A stretch of 64,000 bases of DNA from a virus. Under the pieces are notes generated by a model. It was given only the letters and a program-made list of their open reading frames with translations. It made no database searches and had not been told where the DNA came from. The position numbers were made by a program, and so were the translations under genes. This document shows, in pieces, positions 1 through 6,289 of this stretch (position 1 is its first letter; each line of letters starts with the position of its first letter). The DNA lies in IMG/VR virus record IMGVR_UViG_3300034082_002223, positions 1 to 64,000 of that record. One strand, given 5' to 3'.

Positions 1-71
1 GTGACTCCTACCTCAAATGTTTTTGAGGATACGCCGTTGTTGGTGATGATGATTGCTGTGGTGGTTGTCAT
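1..71 (-). CDS. Partial small gene of unknown function (5' end only)
   Basis: Only the first 23 codons are inside the window (MTTTTAIIITNNGV...). The start is chosen because a strong promoter, TTGACA-17 bp-TATACT, ends six bases before this ATG, the same arrangement as in a dozen other genes here. The ATGACAACC opening is also the typical first codons of leaderless genes in this genome. No function can be assigned from 23 residues. Confidence 0.7.
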   Translation of the reverse strand, partial: MTTTTAIIITNNGVSSKTFEVGV

Positions 72-77
72 GGTTAC

Positions 78-106
78 AGTATATCTCCGTTGTTGTTATT
101 TGTCAA
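78..106 (-). promoter_or_regulatory. Leaderless-type promoter for the partial gene at the left edge
   Basis: On the minus strand -35 TTGACA (101-106) and -10 TATACT (78-83) are separated by 17 bp. Six bases separate the -10 from the ATG at 71, so transcription should begin at the start codon. Confidence 0.8.
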
Positions 107-344
107 GTGTTTCGTCAAGATTTTCTGCTTTTTCTATGACGGCATCAGCGATCCATTCGGATACATCGTTGCCTGCGTCGTCCCATTCATCAAACTCTTT
201 ACAGATTTCTGTCCATGCTTCATCGGTGAGAATGTGTTCGTCGTCTGTCGGGTATCCCATGTCTTCTTTGAGCCATAGGAGAGCGCAAATGTTTTCGTCA
301 GGGCTTTTGCCTTCTAGGATTTTTAGGAGTGATGAGACTTTCAT
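96..344 (-). CDS. Small acidic protein, unknown function
   Basis: An 82-residue protein starting MKVSSLLKIL. The start is set by an ATGA overlap with the stop of the upstream gene (341-652); the longer upstream extension would run far into that gene. The C-terminal half is rich in Asp/Glu and Trp and carries an EFDEWDDAGND stretch; a related NEWDDANAE stretch occurs in the gene at 2079-2405, so the two may share a short helical motif. It is the second gene of a two-gene operon. I do not recognise the family. Confidence 0.75.
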   Translation of the reverse strand: MKVSSLLKILEGKSPDENICALLWLKEDMGYPTDDEHILTDEAWTEICKEFDEWDDAGNDVSEWIADAVIEKAENLDETLDK

Positions 345-652
345 TGCTCTGCTCCAATTCCGATGTGGGCGAGTGCTTCCTGAATGTCGTGGAAGTAATG
401 TCCGTAGCAGATGTACCAACCTCTGTCGTTGGCGATGACTGTCCATGAGGCGTATGCGTGGAAGTTTTGTCCTTCACGCACTGCGACTACTTCCCAAGTG
501 GAGAAACTTGTGCCACCCCATTGTGATGGGTGGGCAGGTCGGAAGTCTTGAGTCTTGCGGAACGCAATGACAGTTGCCTCGTTGTAGAGGCGTGTGCCTA
601 TTGCGATGTCGGCGGTGGTGTGGTCGTATTCGGTGATGGTGTCGGTGGTCAT
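341..652 (-). CDS. Unknown 103-residue phage protein
   Basis: Starts MTTDTITEYDHTT directly behind a 17-bp-spaced promoter, so its mRNA should be leaderless. It is rich in aromatic residues and histidine in the middle (HAYASWTVIAND, WYICYGHYFHD). It overlaps the downstream 82-residue gene by four bases (ATGA), implying translational coupling. No family recognised. Confidence 0.8.
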   Translation of the reverse strand: MTTDTITEYDHTTADIAIGTRLYNEATVIAFRKTQDFRPAHPSQWGGTSFSTWEVVAVREGQNFHAYASWTVIANDRGWYICYGHYFHDIQEALAHIGIGAEQ

Positions 653-658
653 GGCTAC

Positions 659-687
659 AGTATACCAATCCTTTTGCTAGTTGTCAA
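659..687 (-). promoter_or_regulatory. Leaderless-type promoter for the 341-652 operon
   Basis: Minus strand -35 TTGACA at 682-687 and -10 TATACT at 659-664, spacer 17 bp, six bases to the ATG at 652. The -35 is preceded by CAC and an AAATAAATCTAAATAAA-like AT tract, which recurs upstream of several promoters here and may act as an UP element. Confidence 0.85.
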
Positions 688-722
688 GTGTTTATTTAGA
701 TTTATTTGGGAGAGCGAGGAGA

Positions 723-1022
723 TCAGTCCTCGTCGTCGTCCTCGTCGTTGTCAATGCCTTCGGGGGCTTCTACATTGGGGAAGTAAACAATAATGCCCCT
801 GCCCATGTTGTCAAAAACTGGGTTACTGAGTATGTAAGCCAAGTCTGAGTCCTGAACGCTGAGAGCGAAACGGAAAGCGTCAGTCATGCTCTCCATGTCA
901 ATACCGAGACATTGCTTGCCGTACATATTGCGCCCGCTATATGAGCGAAGTTCGGCATCGTCAATGTCGGATACGAGGCTCTGAATGTCCTCAATTTGTG
1001 TGGTGGTTAGTGTGGTTGTCAT
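723..1022 (-). CDS. Unknown 99-residue protein with acidic tail
   Basis: Starts MTTTLTTTQIEDIQ, seven bases after a -10 box, so it is probably leaderless. The C-terminus is a run of Asp/Glu (IDNDEDDDED). The middle contains MYGKQCLGIDME and a hydrophobic segment near IIVYFPN. Monocistronic: the next gene on the same strand has its own promoter. No family recognised. Confidence 0.8.
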   Translation of the reverse strand: MTTTLTTTQIEDIQSLVSDIDDAELRSYSGRNMYGKQCLGIDMESMTDAFRFALSVQDSDLAYILSNPVFDNMGRGIIVYFPNVEAPEGIDNDEDDDED

Positions 1023-1029
1023 GGGTATA

Positions 1030-1058
1030 AGCCTACACCCATTACCCTATGTTGTCAA
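1030..1058 (-). promoter_or_regulatory. Leaderless-type promoter for 723-1022
   Basis: Minus strand -35 TTGACA at 1053-1058, 17-bp spacer, -10 TAGGCT at 1030-1035, seven bases to the ATG at 1022. A TATACC lies closer to the ATG but is 23 bp from the -35, so TAGGCT is the better -10. Confidence 0.7.
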
Positions 1059-1086
1059 TAGTTTTATGAATATTTCTTAGGAATAT

Positions 1087-1125
1087 TTATCCACAGGTTA
1101 TCCACAAGCACTAAGGTTATCCACA
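1087..1125 (+). other. Cluster of three DnaA-type boxes next to an AT-rich stretch (possible origin)
   Basis: Three exact copies of TTATCCACA lie at 1087-1095, 1098-1106 and 1117-1125, all in the same orientation. This is the classical DnaA box. The 40 bases to the left are AT-rich and could unwind. The cluster sits between the start of one minus-strand gene and the end of another, with no gene of its own. It could be a replication origin or a site that binds host DnaA for regulation. No replication gene is adjacent; those identified are near 18 kb. Confidence 0.6.
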
Positions 1126-1195
1126 ACCGCCACCCCAAGCGAACAAGCGTTTCCTTTTCCCGACGAAAAGAAAATACTTATATATGCGCAAGGAA

Positions 1196-1212
1196 TGACG
1201 GTGGTGGAAAGG
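1196..1212 (+). repeat. Plus-strand 16-bp motif, copy 1
   Basis: TGACGGTGGTGGAAAG plus one extra G, two bases beyond the stop codon of the minus-strand lipoprotein gene at 1214. It is preceded by TATATATGCGCAA, which is also found before copy 2. Confidence 0.8.
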
Positions 1213-1213
1213 A

Positions 1214-1660
1214 CTACGGCAAAATCCGTAGAGCGATTGACTCAGCCTTAGCGAACTGATCAGGACACAAATTCTCTCCACCAGATTGGACAATAGAGTA
1301 ATGAAGTTTTGCGTCATCATTATCGCTCGCACCTTCATTGATACGACCAATAACATCATCGGCAGTCATACCATCAGTCATCAACTGACACCACAACTCA
1401 CCCATCTGAACAACTTCGTCGTCAGACATCGGTGGCGTAGCCCCGTAGAGGAAGTACACATCGTCCACGAATGCTGTTTGTTCCTGAGTAAACGGTCTAT
1501 CCGTAATTGGAATAGTGTCAAAAACAGGGACGCCAGTCGTAGGAAGCGGTTGGAGCGTAGTGCCAGCAACATCATCCATCTTTGACGAACAACTCACCTG
1601 AACAAGCAGGAGCGAGTAAACACATCCGAGAAGAGCAATTGGAAGTATCGTGCGTTTCAT
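1214..1660 (-). CDS. DUF732-like secreted lipoprotein (second of a pair)
   Basis: 148 residues. The first 25 form a lipoprotein signal: MKR, a hydrophobic core, then VSC as lipobox with Cys at position 24. After a Thr/Pro-rich linker the mature part has the layout of DUF732 proteins: F...VDDVYFL, a central GELWCQLMTDGMTADDV segment and a C-terminal ENLCPDQ, so one conserved disulphide is likely. DUF732 is typical of actinobacterial envelopes. It overlaps the upstream lipoprotein gene by one base (TAATG), and the two look like diverged duplicates. In a phage, surface lipoproteins are often superinfection-exclusion factors; that role is inference. Confidence 0.75.
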   Translation of the reverse strand: MKRTILPIALLGCVYSLLLVQVSCSSKMDDVAGTTLQPLPTTGVPVFDTIPITDRPFTQEQTAFVDDVYFLYGATPPMSDDEVVQMGELWCQLMTDGMTADDVIGRINEGASDNDDAKLHYSIVQSGGENLCPDQFAKAESIALRILP

Positions 1661-2082
1661 TAGTTATCAAACTTGTATGCCTGCTCAGGGCAGAAGTTCA
1701 CAACCGCCGATGCTGTAACATTGATAAGCAGTTCCTCTACAGCGGTATCACCTTCAGATGATGAGACAATTGCATCAAGTGCATCGTAGCCAGTCATACC
1801 ACTACGCAAACCATCACAAACCGCATATCCTGTGTCAATCAGGTCTTGGTCTTCAAGGTAGATGGGACCAGTGTTTTCGTTGTAGATGTCTGCGATGAAC
1901 TCTTCTTCGTCGCTCCACGCTACAGGTGGCTGAGTGGGTGCTGGGGTTGCGATAGGTGCGTCAGTTGTCTTGGTCACCTTGACTGTTGTGTCAGGTGCGT
2001 CGGTACTAGTGACATACACGGTCTTGCTTCCGCAACCTACGAGTGCGAGTGTGCCGATAATGATTGGAATGAGTCGTTTCAT
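1660..2082 (-). CDS. DUF732-like secreted lipoprotein (first of a pair)
   Basis: 140 residues. Signal MKRLIPIIIGTLALVGC has a lipobox (LVGC, Cys 17). A Thr/Pro/Asp-rich spacer of about 40 residues follows, then a DUF732-like domain with FIADIY, a VCDGLRSGMTGYDALDAI core and a C-terminal VNFCPEQ, giving the two conserved cysteines. It has its own leaderless promoter, which lies inside the 3' end of the gene at 2079-2405. The protein should be anchored outside the host membrane. Likely job: altering the host surface, possibly blocking re-infection (inference). Confidence 0.8.
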   Translation of the reverse strand: MKRLIPIIIGTLALVGCGSKTVYVTSTDAPDTTVKVTKTTDAPIATPAPTQPPVAWSDEEEFIADIYNENTGPIYLEDQDLIDTGYAVCDGLRSGMTGYDALDAIVSSSEGDTAVEELLINVTASAVVNFCPEQAYKFDN

Positions 2083-2405
2083 GCTGATACTTTATCCTTT
2101 TTTTTAGGTTTTGTCAAGTGCTTTTTTACACTATTATTAGGTTCGGCGTTAGCGTCATCCCATTCATTGACTGCTTTACATACTTCGCACACTGTTTCGG
2201 TCATCTTCCCGTCGTACGGGTGAGACAACCACATGGCGAAGCGTTCTTTGGAGTCCCGTGCCGTAGTCATAAGGACTGCCATGAGTCTGCTGTATTCGGC
2301 GTACTCTTCAGTTGGCGTACATGAGCAACCTACCGTTATGGCAATGTTGCGTAGTCGCTGACCGATAGCGATAAGGTCAGGACATTCCTGCTGAACGCTC
2401 AACAC
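2079..2405 (-). CDS. Unknown 108-residue protein, start uncertain
   Basis: Frame open from well upstream, but the upstream gene (2377-2745) overlaps, so I choose the GTG at 2405 (VLSVQQECPDL...) behind a GGAA. The protein has CPDL, CSCTPTEEYAEYSRLMAVL and VCEVCKAVNEWDD segments, so several Cys could bind metal. The basic tail (KPKKKDKVSA) is encoded by the promoter of the next lipoprotein gene. It ends in an ATGA overlap with that gene. Confidence 0.6.
   Translation of the reverse strand: MLSVQQECPDLIAIGQRLRNIAITVGCSCTPTEEYAEYSRLMAVLMTTARDSKERFAMWLSHPYDGKMTETVCEVCKAVNEWDDANAEPNNSVKKHLTKPKKKDKVSA
2089..2117 (-). promoter_or_regulatory. Leaderless-type promoter for the lipoprotein pair
   Basis: Minus strand -35 TTGACA at 2112-2117, 17-bp A-rich spacer, -10 TAAAGT at 2089-2094, six bases to the ATG at 2082. 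It lies inside the coding end of the upstream gene. Confidence 0.75.
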
Positions 2406-2745
2406 GCTGTTTCCATTCCTGAATATCCCCAGCCAATTTTTCGTCGGGCTGACCGAAAGCGTTGGGGGTGTAACGAACATAGATGTCGTACAAGCCGTCA
2501 TCGTCACGCTTACGGGTGGCGAAACGGAACTGTGGGTACTTGCCGAGTGTGGGTGCGAGGCTTGAGCGATTGGACGCACTCTCACGAACGAGACACCATA
2601 CATTTGGCTTTTGTACTACTTCCAAGATGAGTTTCTGTACTGTGCCTAAGCGGTATGCGTAGCGGTTGGGGTTGCCTTTGCGACCTTTTCCTGACGCTCC
2701 GCCACGACTTTCGGGCAGTGTGCTGAATACTTTGATTTCTGACAT
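2377..2745 (-). CDS. Unknown 122-residue basic protein
   Basis: Starts MSEIKVFSTLPESRGG, with an AAAGGG ribosome site about ten bases upstream. The N-terminal third is Gly/Arg/Lys-rich (GGASGKGRKGNPNRYAYRL), followed by alternating hydrophobic and charged stretches (FRFATRKRDDDGLYDIYVRY), which suggests a small beta-rich domain. First gene of an operon that continues into 2079-2405. No family recognised. Confidence 0.75.
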   Translation of the reverse strand: MSEIKVFSTLPESRGGASGKGRKGNPNRYAYRLGTVQKLILEVVQKPNVWCLVRESASNRSSLAPTLGKYPQFRFATRKRDDDGLYDIYVRYTPNAFGQPDEKLAGDIQEWKQRVERSAGMS

Positions 2746-2801
2746 GGTTTGTTTTCCCTTTGTTTATTTGTTTATGCTCTTATGAGCAGTTCTTATTGGT
2801 T

Positions 2802-2830
2802 AGTCTACCGAGATGTTAGTGGAATGTCAA
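2802..2830 (-). promoter_or_regulatory. Promoter with 5' leader for 2377-2745
   Basis: Minus strand -35 TTGACA at 2825-2830, 17-bp spacer, -10 TAGACT at 2802-2807. About 50 bases of leader separate it from the ATG, including a small TGCTC-ATAA-GAGCA hairpin and a Shine-Dalgarno sequence, unlike the leaderless promoters. Confidence 0.7.
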
Positions 2831-2854
2831 GCGATAACAACATTTGTTATTGTG

Positions 2855-3142
2855 TCACTCGTCACTGATTACTTTCCATCCGTCGTGATGTCCTGTGACA
2901 AGAAGGTCTTTCCATTCTTGTTCGGACTCGCAGTAGTAGAAGATTTGATTATCCCATTCAGCCCAAGCGTCGTGTTCGGGGTGTTCGGGGTCGGCGAGGA
3001 TGTCGGTTACCCGTGAGGCGTTGTCGTCCACAATGATTTGGACGCTCTCTGTTGCTTCGGGTGCGTCGTCCCAAAAGATTTCTACCTCAACACCGTTGAG
3101 CCAAAAGTCGGATGGTGTAACAAACTTTGTGAGTTCCATCAT
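2855..3142 (-). CDS. Unknown 95-residue acidic protein
   Basis: Starts MMELTKFVTPSDFW. The start at 3142 is fixed by an ATGA overlap with the zinc-ribbon gene upstream. Acidic and Trp-rich, with a DPEHPEHDAWAEWD stretch. Third and last gene of the operon starting at 3737. No family recognised. Confidence 0.75.
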   Translation of the reverse strand: MMELTKFVTPSDFWLNGVEVEIFWDDAPEATESVQIIVDDNASRVTDILADPEHPEHDAWAEWDNQIFYYCESEQEWKDLLVTGHHDGWKVISDE

Positions 3143-3342
3143 TTGTTCACCGCCCAAGCGGCTTGTGACATACAGCCGTGTCCGTACCAGTCCTCTAGTC
3201 CTTCTGCTGTTCCGCAGTCTGAGCAGATTTCTGTTTGGTTATCGGTGCGTGAGAGTGCGCCGATGTATTGCCCACGACACAAGTCGTTAGGAATACCGCC
3301 CAAACAACGAGGGCAGGTGTATTGGTCAAGCGTAATGCTCAT
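3139..3342 (-). CDS. Small zinc-ribbon protein
   Basis: 67 residues with two CxxC knuckles: CPRC near residue 10 and CSDCG near residue 40, separated by an IPND...GQYIGALSRTDNQTEI segment. This signature (GALSRxDNxTEICSxCG) is conserved in small phage proteins of Actinobacteria, whose role is not known to me. One zinc ion is expected. It overlaps both neighbours by ATGA, so it is translated with them. Confidence 0.8.
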   Translation of the reverse strand: MSITLDQYTCPRCLGGIPNDLCRGQYIGALSRTDNQTEICSDCGTAEGLEDWYGHGCMSQAAWAVNK

Positions 3343-3737
3343 GCTTTCACTTCCTCTTTGACTTCGGCAACGACGATACGGGTGTATGGCGTTGGGGTCA
3401 TTACTTGTTCCTCAATGCTCAGGTCAATGAGTCCGTTCTTGAGAGCCTTGTCAAATGCTTTTGGCTCTACGGCGATCTTGGTGACTTCACGGAAGATCGT
3501 GGCGGTGACGAGTCCTTCTAGGACATCGGTGTGGAAGTTGCGACGGATTGCTTCTACTGCTGAGACTTTGCGTCCATCAACGGTGGCGTTGTCTGTGCCT
3601 TCTGAGGCGAATGCTCGTTGGAGTTCTTCTTTTGCTTGCTCAACCATTTTGTCGGCGTTCTTTTGAGCGTTGAGAGCCATCAGGTAAATGCGTGATGCTC
3701 GTTCGGACATGGATTCTGTGGTGGTTAGTGTTGTCAT
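3339..3737 (-). CDS. Unknown 132-residue, largely helical protein
   Basis: Start chosen at ATG 3737 (MTTLTTTESMSERAS), seven bases from the -10 box; an ATG further upstream would lie before the transcription start. Residues 10-45 are predicted helical and Lys/Glu/Ala-rich (NAQKNADKMVEQAKEELQRAF); the C-terminus is Val/Glu-rich. First gene of a three-gene operon with the zinc-ribbon protein. No family recognised. Confidence 0.75.
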   Translation of the reverse strand: MTTLTTTESMSERASRIYLMALNAQKNADKMVEQAKEELQRAFASEGTDNATVDGRKVSAVEAIRRNFHTDVLEGLVTATIFREVTKIAVEPKAFDKALKNGLIDLSIEEQVMTPTPYTRIVVAEVKEEVKA

Positions 3738-3744
3738 GTTGTAC

Positions 3745-3773
3745 ATCGTATCCTTGTTTATTGTGTTTGTCAA
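3745..3773 (-). promoter_or_regulatory. Leaderless-type promoter for the 3737 operon
   Basis: Minus strand -35 TTGACA at 3768-3773, 17-bp spacer, -10 TACGAT at 3745-3750, seven bases to the ATG at 3737. The AT-rich sequence upstream closely resembles that upstream of the 723-1022 promoter. Confidence 0.75.
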
Positions 3774-3904
3774 TAGTTTTACGAAGATTTCTTAGAAATA
3801 TTTTGGGCTATCGTTTGTGGAATATGGAGTGGATAGGCTAACACTGTCGGTGTGCGTAACTTTATTTTTTTACTAGAAGTAAATATGTATATATGCGCAA
3901 TGTT

Positions 3905-3921
3905 TGACGGTGGCGGAAAGG
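3905..3921 (+). repeat. Plus-strand 16-bp motif, copy 2
   Basis: TGACGGTGGCGGAAAGG, one mismatch to the consensus. It ends one base before the stop codon of the minus-strand DUF4314 gene and is preceded by ATATATGCGCAA as in copy 1. Confidence 0.8.
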
Positions 3922-3922
3922 A

Positions 3923-4141
3923 TCAGTCAATAACGATCCACTTATCGCCGGCTTCAGAAACAAGACCAAGCGAAGAACCACTATCCCAATTCACATGAAT
4001 AGTACCCATATCATCCACGAAGTTCACAACACCTTTGTCGCCCTGACGCAGCCCCGTGTACGGGTCGTTCGTGTATTGGAGTTGGACTCGCTTACCGATA
4101 AGAGCAAGCAGGTGTTTCGGTGCGTTACCCGTGTGGTTCAT
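3923..4141 (-). CDS. DUF4314 (SH3-like) protein
   Basis: 72 residues covering a complete DUF4314 domain: IGKRVQLQYTNDPYTGLRQG, GDKGVV-FVDDMGTIHVNWDSGS and LGLV....DKW at the end. The family is a small beta-barrel found in phages and in plasmid and phage islands; the usual pattern is GKRV.L..T.DPYT.L..GD.G.V...DD.GT..V.WD.GS.LGL. The molecular role is not established. Last gene of the operon from 5358; start fixed by ATGA overlap. Confidence 0.85.
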   Translation of the reverse strand: MNHTGNAPKHLLALIGKRVQLQYTNDPYTGLRQGDKGVVNFVDDMGTIHVNWDSGSSLGLVSEAGDKWIVID

Positions 4142-4392
4142 AGGTCGTTCCCGTCCTCATCTTGGAAGATGAGTTCACTCAATCGCATACCAGCGAAGTC
4201 GTCTTCCACATATGACTCAATGCGATCAATGACTTCCTCAATCGTAAAAGGTTCATCAGCAGACAAGCGATGAGGCGTGTGCCTATCGTAAACAACCTCA
4301 GAGTCACGCTCGGCTTGGAGTTGTTCCACAACGCTAGCAACATCGTAAGTAACGACACGCATAACATTTATCCGTACAGGCAGATCACTCAT
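4138..4392 (-). CDS. Unknown 84-residue acidic protein
   Basis: Starts MSDLPVRINVMRVV; start set by an ATGA overlap with the previous gene. The second half is acidic (EEVIDRIESYVEDDFAG, FQDEDGNDL). It has a YDVASVVEQLQAE helix. Overlaps the DUF4314 gene by four bases. No family recognised. Confidence 0.75.
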   Translation of the reverse strand: MSDLPVRINVMRVVTYDVASVVEQLQAERDSEVVYDRHTPHRLSADEPFTIEEVIDRIESYVEDDFAGMRLSELIFQDEDGNDL

Positions 4393-4790
4393 TGTGCCCA
4401 CCACGCTTCCACAGCGTCACGCATAACACCAACGCCACCACCACCCAAATCCTCAACTTCATCAGGGGTATTTTCACGGCGCATAATGTTAGAGAAACCA
4501 TCAATGCTCTTACAGACAACCAAACGGATGCGAATACGCTCAGAGTGTTGGCTTGGCGGAGCAGTGCTACCTTCAGGCGCGGCGTAGCCCGTAACTACCA
4601 ACGCAACAGCGTCCAAGTTTTCGGGTCGGTCAATACATTCCAAAAGATCGTATGGGTTAGTGCTTTCTCCCAATAGATACGCTCCATCAGGATCGCACCC
4701 ATAAAGTTTTGCGTCCATCTCAAACTTGTCATCGGCGGTGCGGTGAACAAGTTCGTCTACGGTCTTTGCGATAGCGGTGACATTACTCAT
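4389..4790 (-). CDS. Unknown 133-residue protein
   Basis: Starts MSNVTAIAKTVDELVH at a TAATG junction with the upstream gene. The centre alternates hydrophobic strands (LDAVALVVTGYAAPEG, RIRIRLVVCKSIDGF) in the manner of an alpha/beta fold, ending in DLGGGGVGVMRDAVEAWWAQ. No known signature recognised. Member of the five-gene operon running from 5358 to 3923. Confidence 0.75.
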   Translation of the reverse strand: MSNVTAIAKTVDELVHRTADDKFEMDAKLYGCDPDGAYLLGESTNPYDLLECIDRPENLDAVALVVTGYAAPEGSTAPPSQHSERIRIRLVVCKSIDGFSNIMRRENTPDEVEDLGGGGVGVMRDAVEAWWAQ

Positions 4791-5053
4791 TACCACTTCT
4801 CCAATTCTACGATTATGTAATCCTGTAAGCCAGCCTCATTGTCGGCAACCTCTAACTCGTCACCGTCAAGCCAGCCCTTGACCCAATGACAGTTAGCGTC
4901 CTCATTGAGATAGGTTGCTTTGTCGTCGTCCGACATTGTTCCCCACTCTGACGGTAAGAGTGTTTCGTCATTGACCGTGTAGTAGTTCCATTCGTGGATT
5001 TTGAGACCCGATGGATAATTCATTTCGGCGCAAACCTTGTAGCCGAGAGTCAT
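4790..5053 (-). CDS. Unknown 87-residue protein
   Basis: Starts MTLGYKVCAEMNYPSG at an ATGA overlap with the upstream gene. Aromatic and acidic, with HEWNYYTVND and WVKGWLDGDELEVAD. Ends in a TAATG junction with the next gene. No family recognised. Confidence 0.7.
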   Translation of the reverse strand: MTLGYKVCAEMNYPSGLKIHEWNYYTVNDETLLPSEWGTMSDDDKATYLNEDANCHWVKGWLDGDELEVADNEAGLQDYIIVELEKW

Positions 5054-5358
5054 ACATTCGCTCCGTTCATCGTTGCTTCTAGTAATTGGAAATGGCAGAG
5101 AAGGTCGTCCCAATCGGACTCAGACCAATCAGGATGGTCACCCGTAGCGTCTGCGTGCTTGAGCAGAGCAAGAGCGTCGTTAGCAAACCAACCCAAGTTG
5201 AGTAGCGTGTTCACCATAAATGGCGAGTATCCACGAAACATCTCAGGGAGACAAGTGTTGTCGTATTGGAACATATGAACTTTCGTTCGCATATCGTTGT
5301 TCCACGCACTTCCCCGTGAACGCTTGATTACTTTGTATTTGTTATTAGTGGTAGTCAT
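5050..5358 (-). CDS. Unknown 102-residue protein, first gene of five-gene operon
   Basis: Start at ATG 5358 (MTTTNNKYKVIKRS), seven bases behind a -10 box; upstream in-frame residues precede the transcription start. Contains MFRGYSPFMVNTLLNLGWFAND and a DWSESDWDDLLCHFQ segment. The following genes are coupled by ATGA/TAATG overlaps down to the DUF4314 gene. No family recognised. Confidence 0.75.
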   Translation of the reverse strand: MTTTNNKYKVIKRSRGSAWNNDMRTKVHMFQYDNTCLPEMFRGYSPFMVNTLLNLGWFANDALALLKHADATGDHPDWSESDWDDLLCHFQLLEATMNGANV

Positions 5359-5365
5359 AGTGAGT

Positions 5366-5394
5366 ATCCTATCGTCGGTTTTTAGTAATAACAA
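5366..5394 (-). promoter_or_regulatory. Leaderless-type promoter for the 5358 operon
   Basis: Minus strand -35 TTGTTA at 5389-5394 (weaker than the others), 17-bp spacer, -10 TAGGAT at 5366-5371, seven bases to the ATG. Confidence 0.65.
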
Positions 5395-5395
5395 C

Positions 5396-5800
5396 CTATG
5401 CCACAGAAAAATCGGGCTTAGCGTACCAATCTTGGAGTTCTTCCACGACTCCCAAAACTGTGTCCGAGCAGGCAGGAACAATCTTTTCTAAGTCGGAGTT
5501 CCAATGGATAAGTTTTGTTTCTACTTTGCCGTTGGAGTTGGTTACATCGTGAGTAAGCGACAGGTGTGTCTTGGCTGGGTAACAGAATATGCGTTGCCAA
5601 CCGTTCTGAGTCCACTCCATTGCCTCAACCCACGACTGGTCATCATAGGAGTTGATTTTGACTTGGATACGACACTTCGGTTGTGCGAGGCTTCCGTACA
5701 CATTCAGGCACACATCTTGCTGGTAATAGAAAGTGTTAGCACCGTTGAGTTTGTAGTAGTTCGTGCGTAGCCATACGACACTTCGTTCTTTGGTAATCAC
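5396..5800 (-). CDS. Unknown 134-residue protein (GTG start)
   Basis: Starts GTG at 5800 within a GTGA overlap with the upstream gene (5797-6048). Beta-rich and aromatic: VVWLRTNYYKLNG, WVEAMEWTQNGWQRIF. Second gene of a two-gene operon. No family recognised. Confidence 0.75.
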   Translation of the reverse strand: MITKERSVVWLRTNYYKLNGANTFYYQQDVCLNVYGSLAQPKCRIQVKINSYDDQSWVEAMEWTQNGWQRIFCYPAKTHLSLTHDVTNSNGKVETKLIHWNSDLEKIVPACSDTVLGVVEELQDWYAKPDFSVA

Positions 5801-6048
5801 AGTATGTCCCCTTTGCTGAAAGCGTTGATTTGTTTTTCTGTTCTGCCGTTCTTGATTGCGACGGCGACGCAGTTCTCAAAGTCCTCGTCTACTTCCCACG
5901 CCCAGTGGTATAGGTCGCAGATTAGGTCTATGAGTAGTTCCTCGTTGTTGCGAGGGTTCGCTACGGGTGTGGTGTGTCCGTCCATCTCGTAGGAGAGTAG
6001 GCGGAAGTGTTCCATTACTTTTTCGGCTCTATCTAGTGGTGTGGTCAT
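5797..6048 (-). CDS. Unknown 83-residue acidic protein
   Basis: Start at ATG 6048 (MTTPLDRAEKVMEHF), seven bases behind the -10. Mostly helical and acidic, with LLIDLICDLYHWAWEVDEDF. Overlaps the next gene by four bases. No family recognised. Confidence 0.75.
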   Translation of the reverse strand: MTTPLDRAEKVMEHFRLLSYEMDGHTTPVANPRNNEELLIDLICDLYHWAWEVDEDFENCVAVAIKNGRTEKQINAFSKGDIL

Positions 6049-6055
6049 AGTTAGT

Positions 6056-6084
6056 ATTGTACTCCCCATAGAAGGTATTGTCAA
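6056..6084 (-). promoter_or_regulatory. Leaderless-type promoter for the 6048 operon
   Basis: Minus strand -35 TTGACA at 6079-6084, 17-bp spacer, -10 TACAAT at 6056-6061, seven bases to the ATG at 6048. Confidence 0.8.
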
Positions 6085-6100
6085 GTGTTTTACGAAAGAT

Positions 6101-6289
6101 TTATTCTTCGTAGGTGTCAAAGCCGTCAAGGGCTTCGGGATACTCCGAGGAAGGCGACTTGAGTTCAGCGATGCGTGCTTCCAGTCCCGCTATGACGAGT
6201 TCTTTCTCGTTAGCGAGACATTCAGCCCAGTCGTCGTACTGCGAGTTGCCGACAGCGAACCCGATAGTGAAAGCGTGGTTGTAGGTCAT
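6101..6289 (-). CDS. Unknown 62-residue protein
   Basis: Starts MTYNHAFTIGFAVGNS at a TAATG junction with the upstream gene (6289-6807). Contains a likely helix CLANEKELVIAGLEARIAELKS, possibly a short coiled coil. Second gene of a two-gene operon. No family recognised. Confidence 0.7.
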   Translation of the reverse strand: MTYNHAFTIGFAVGNSQYDDWAECLANEKELVIAGLEARIAELKSPSSEYPEALDGFDTYEE

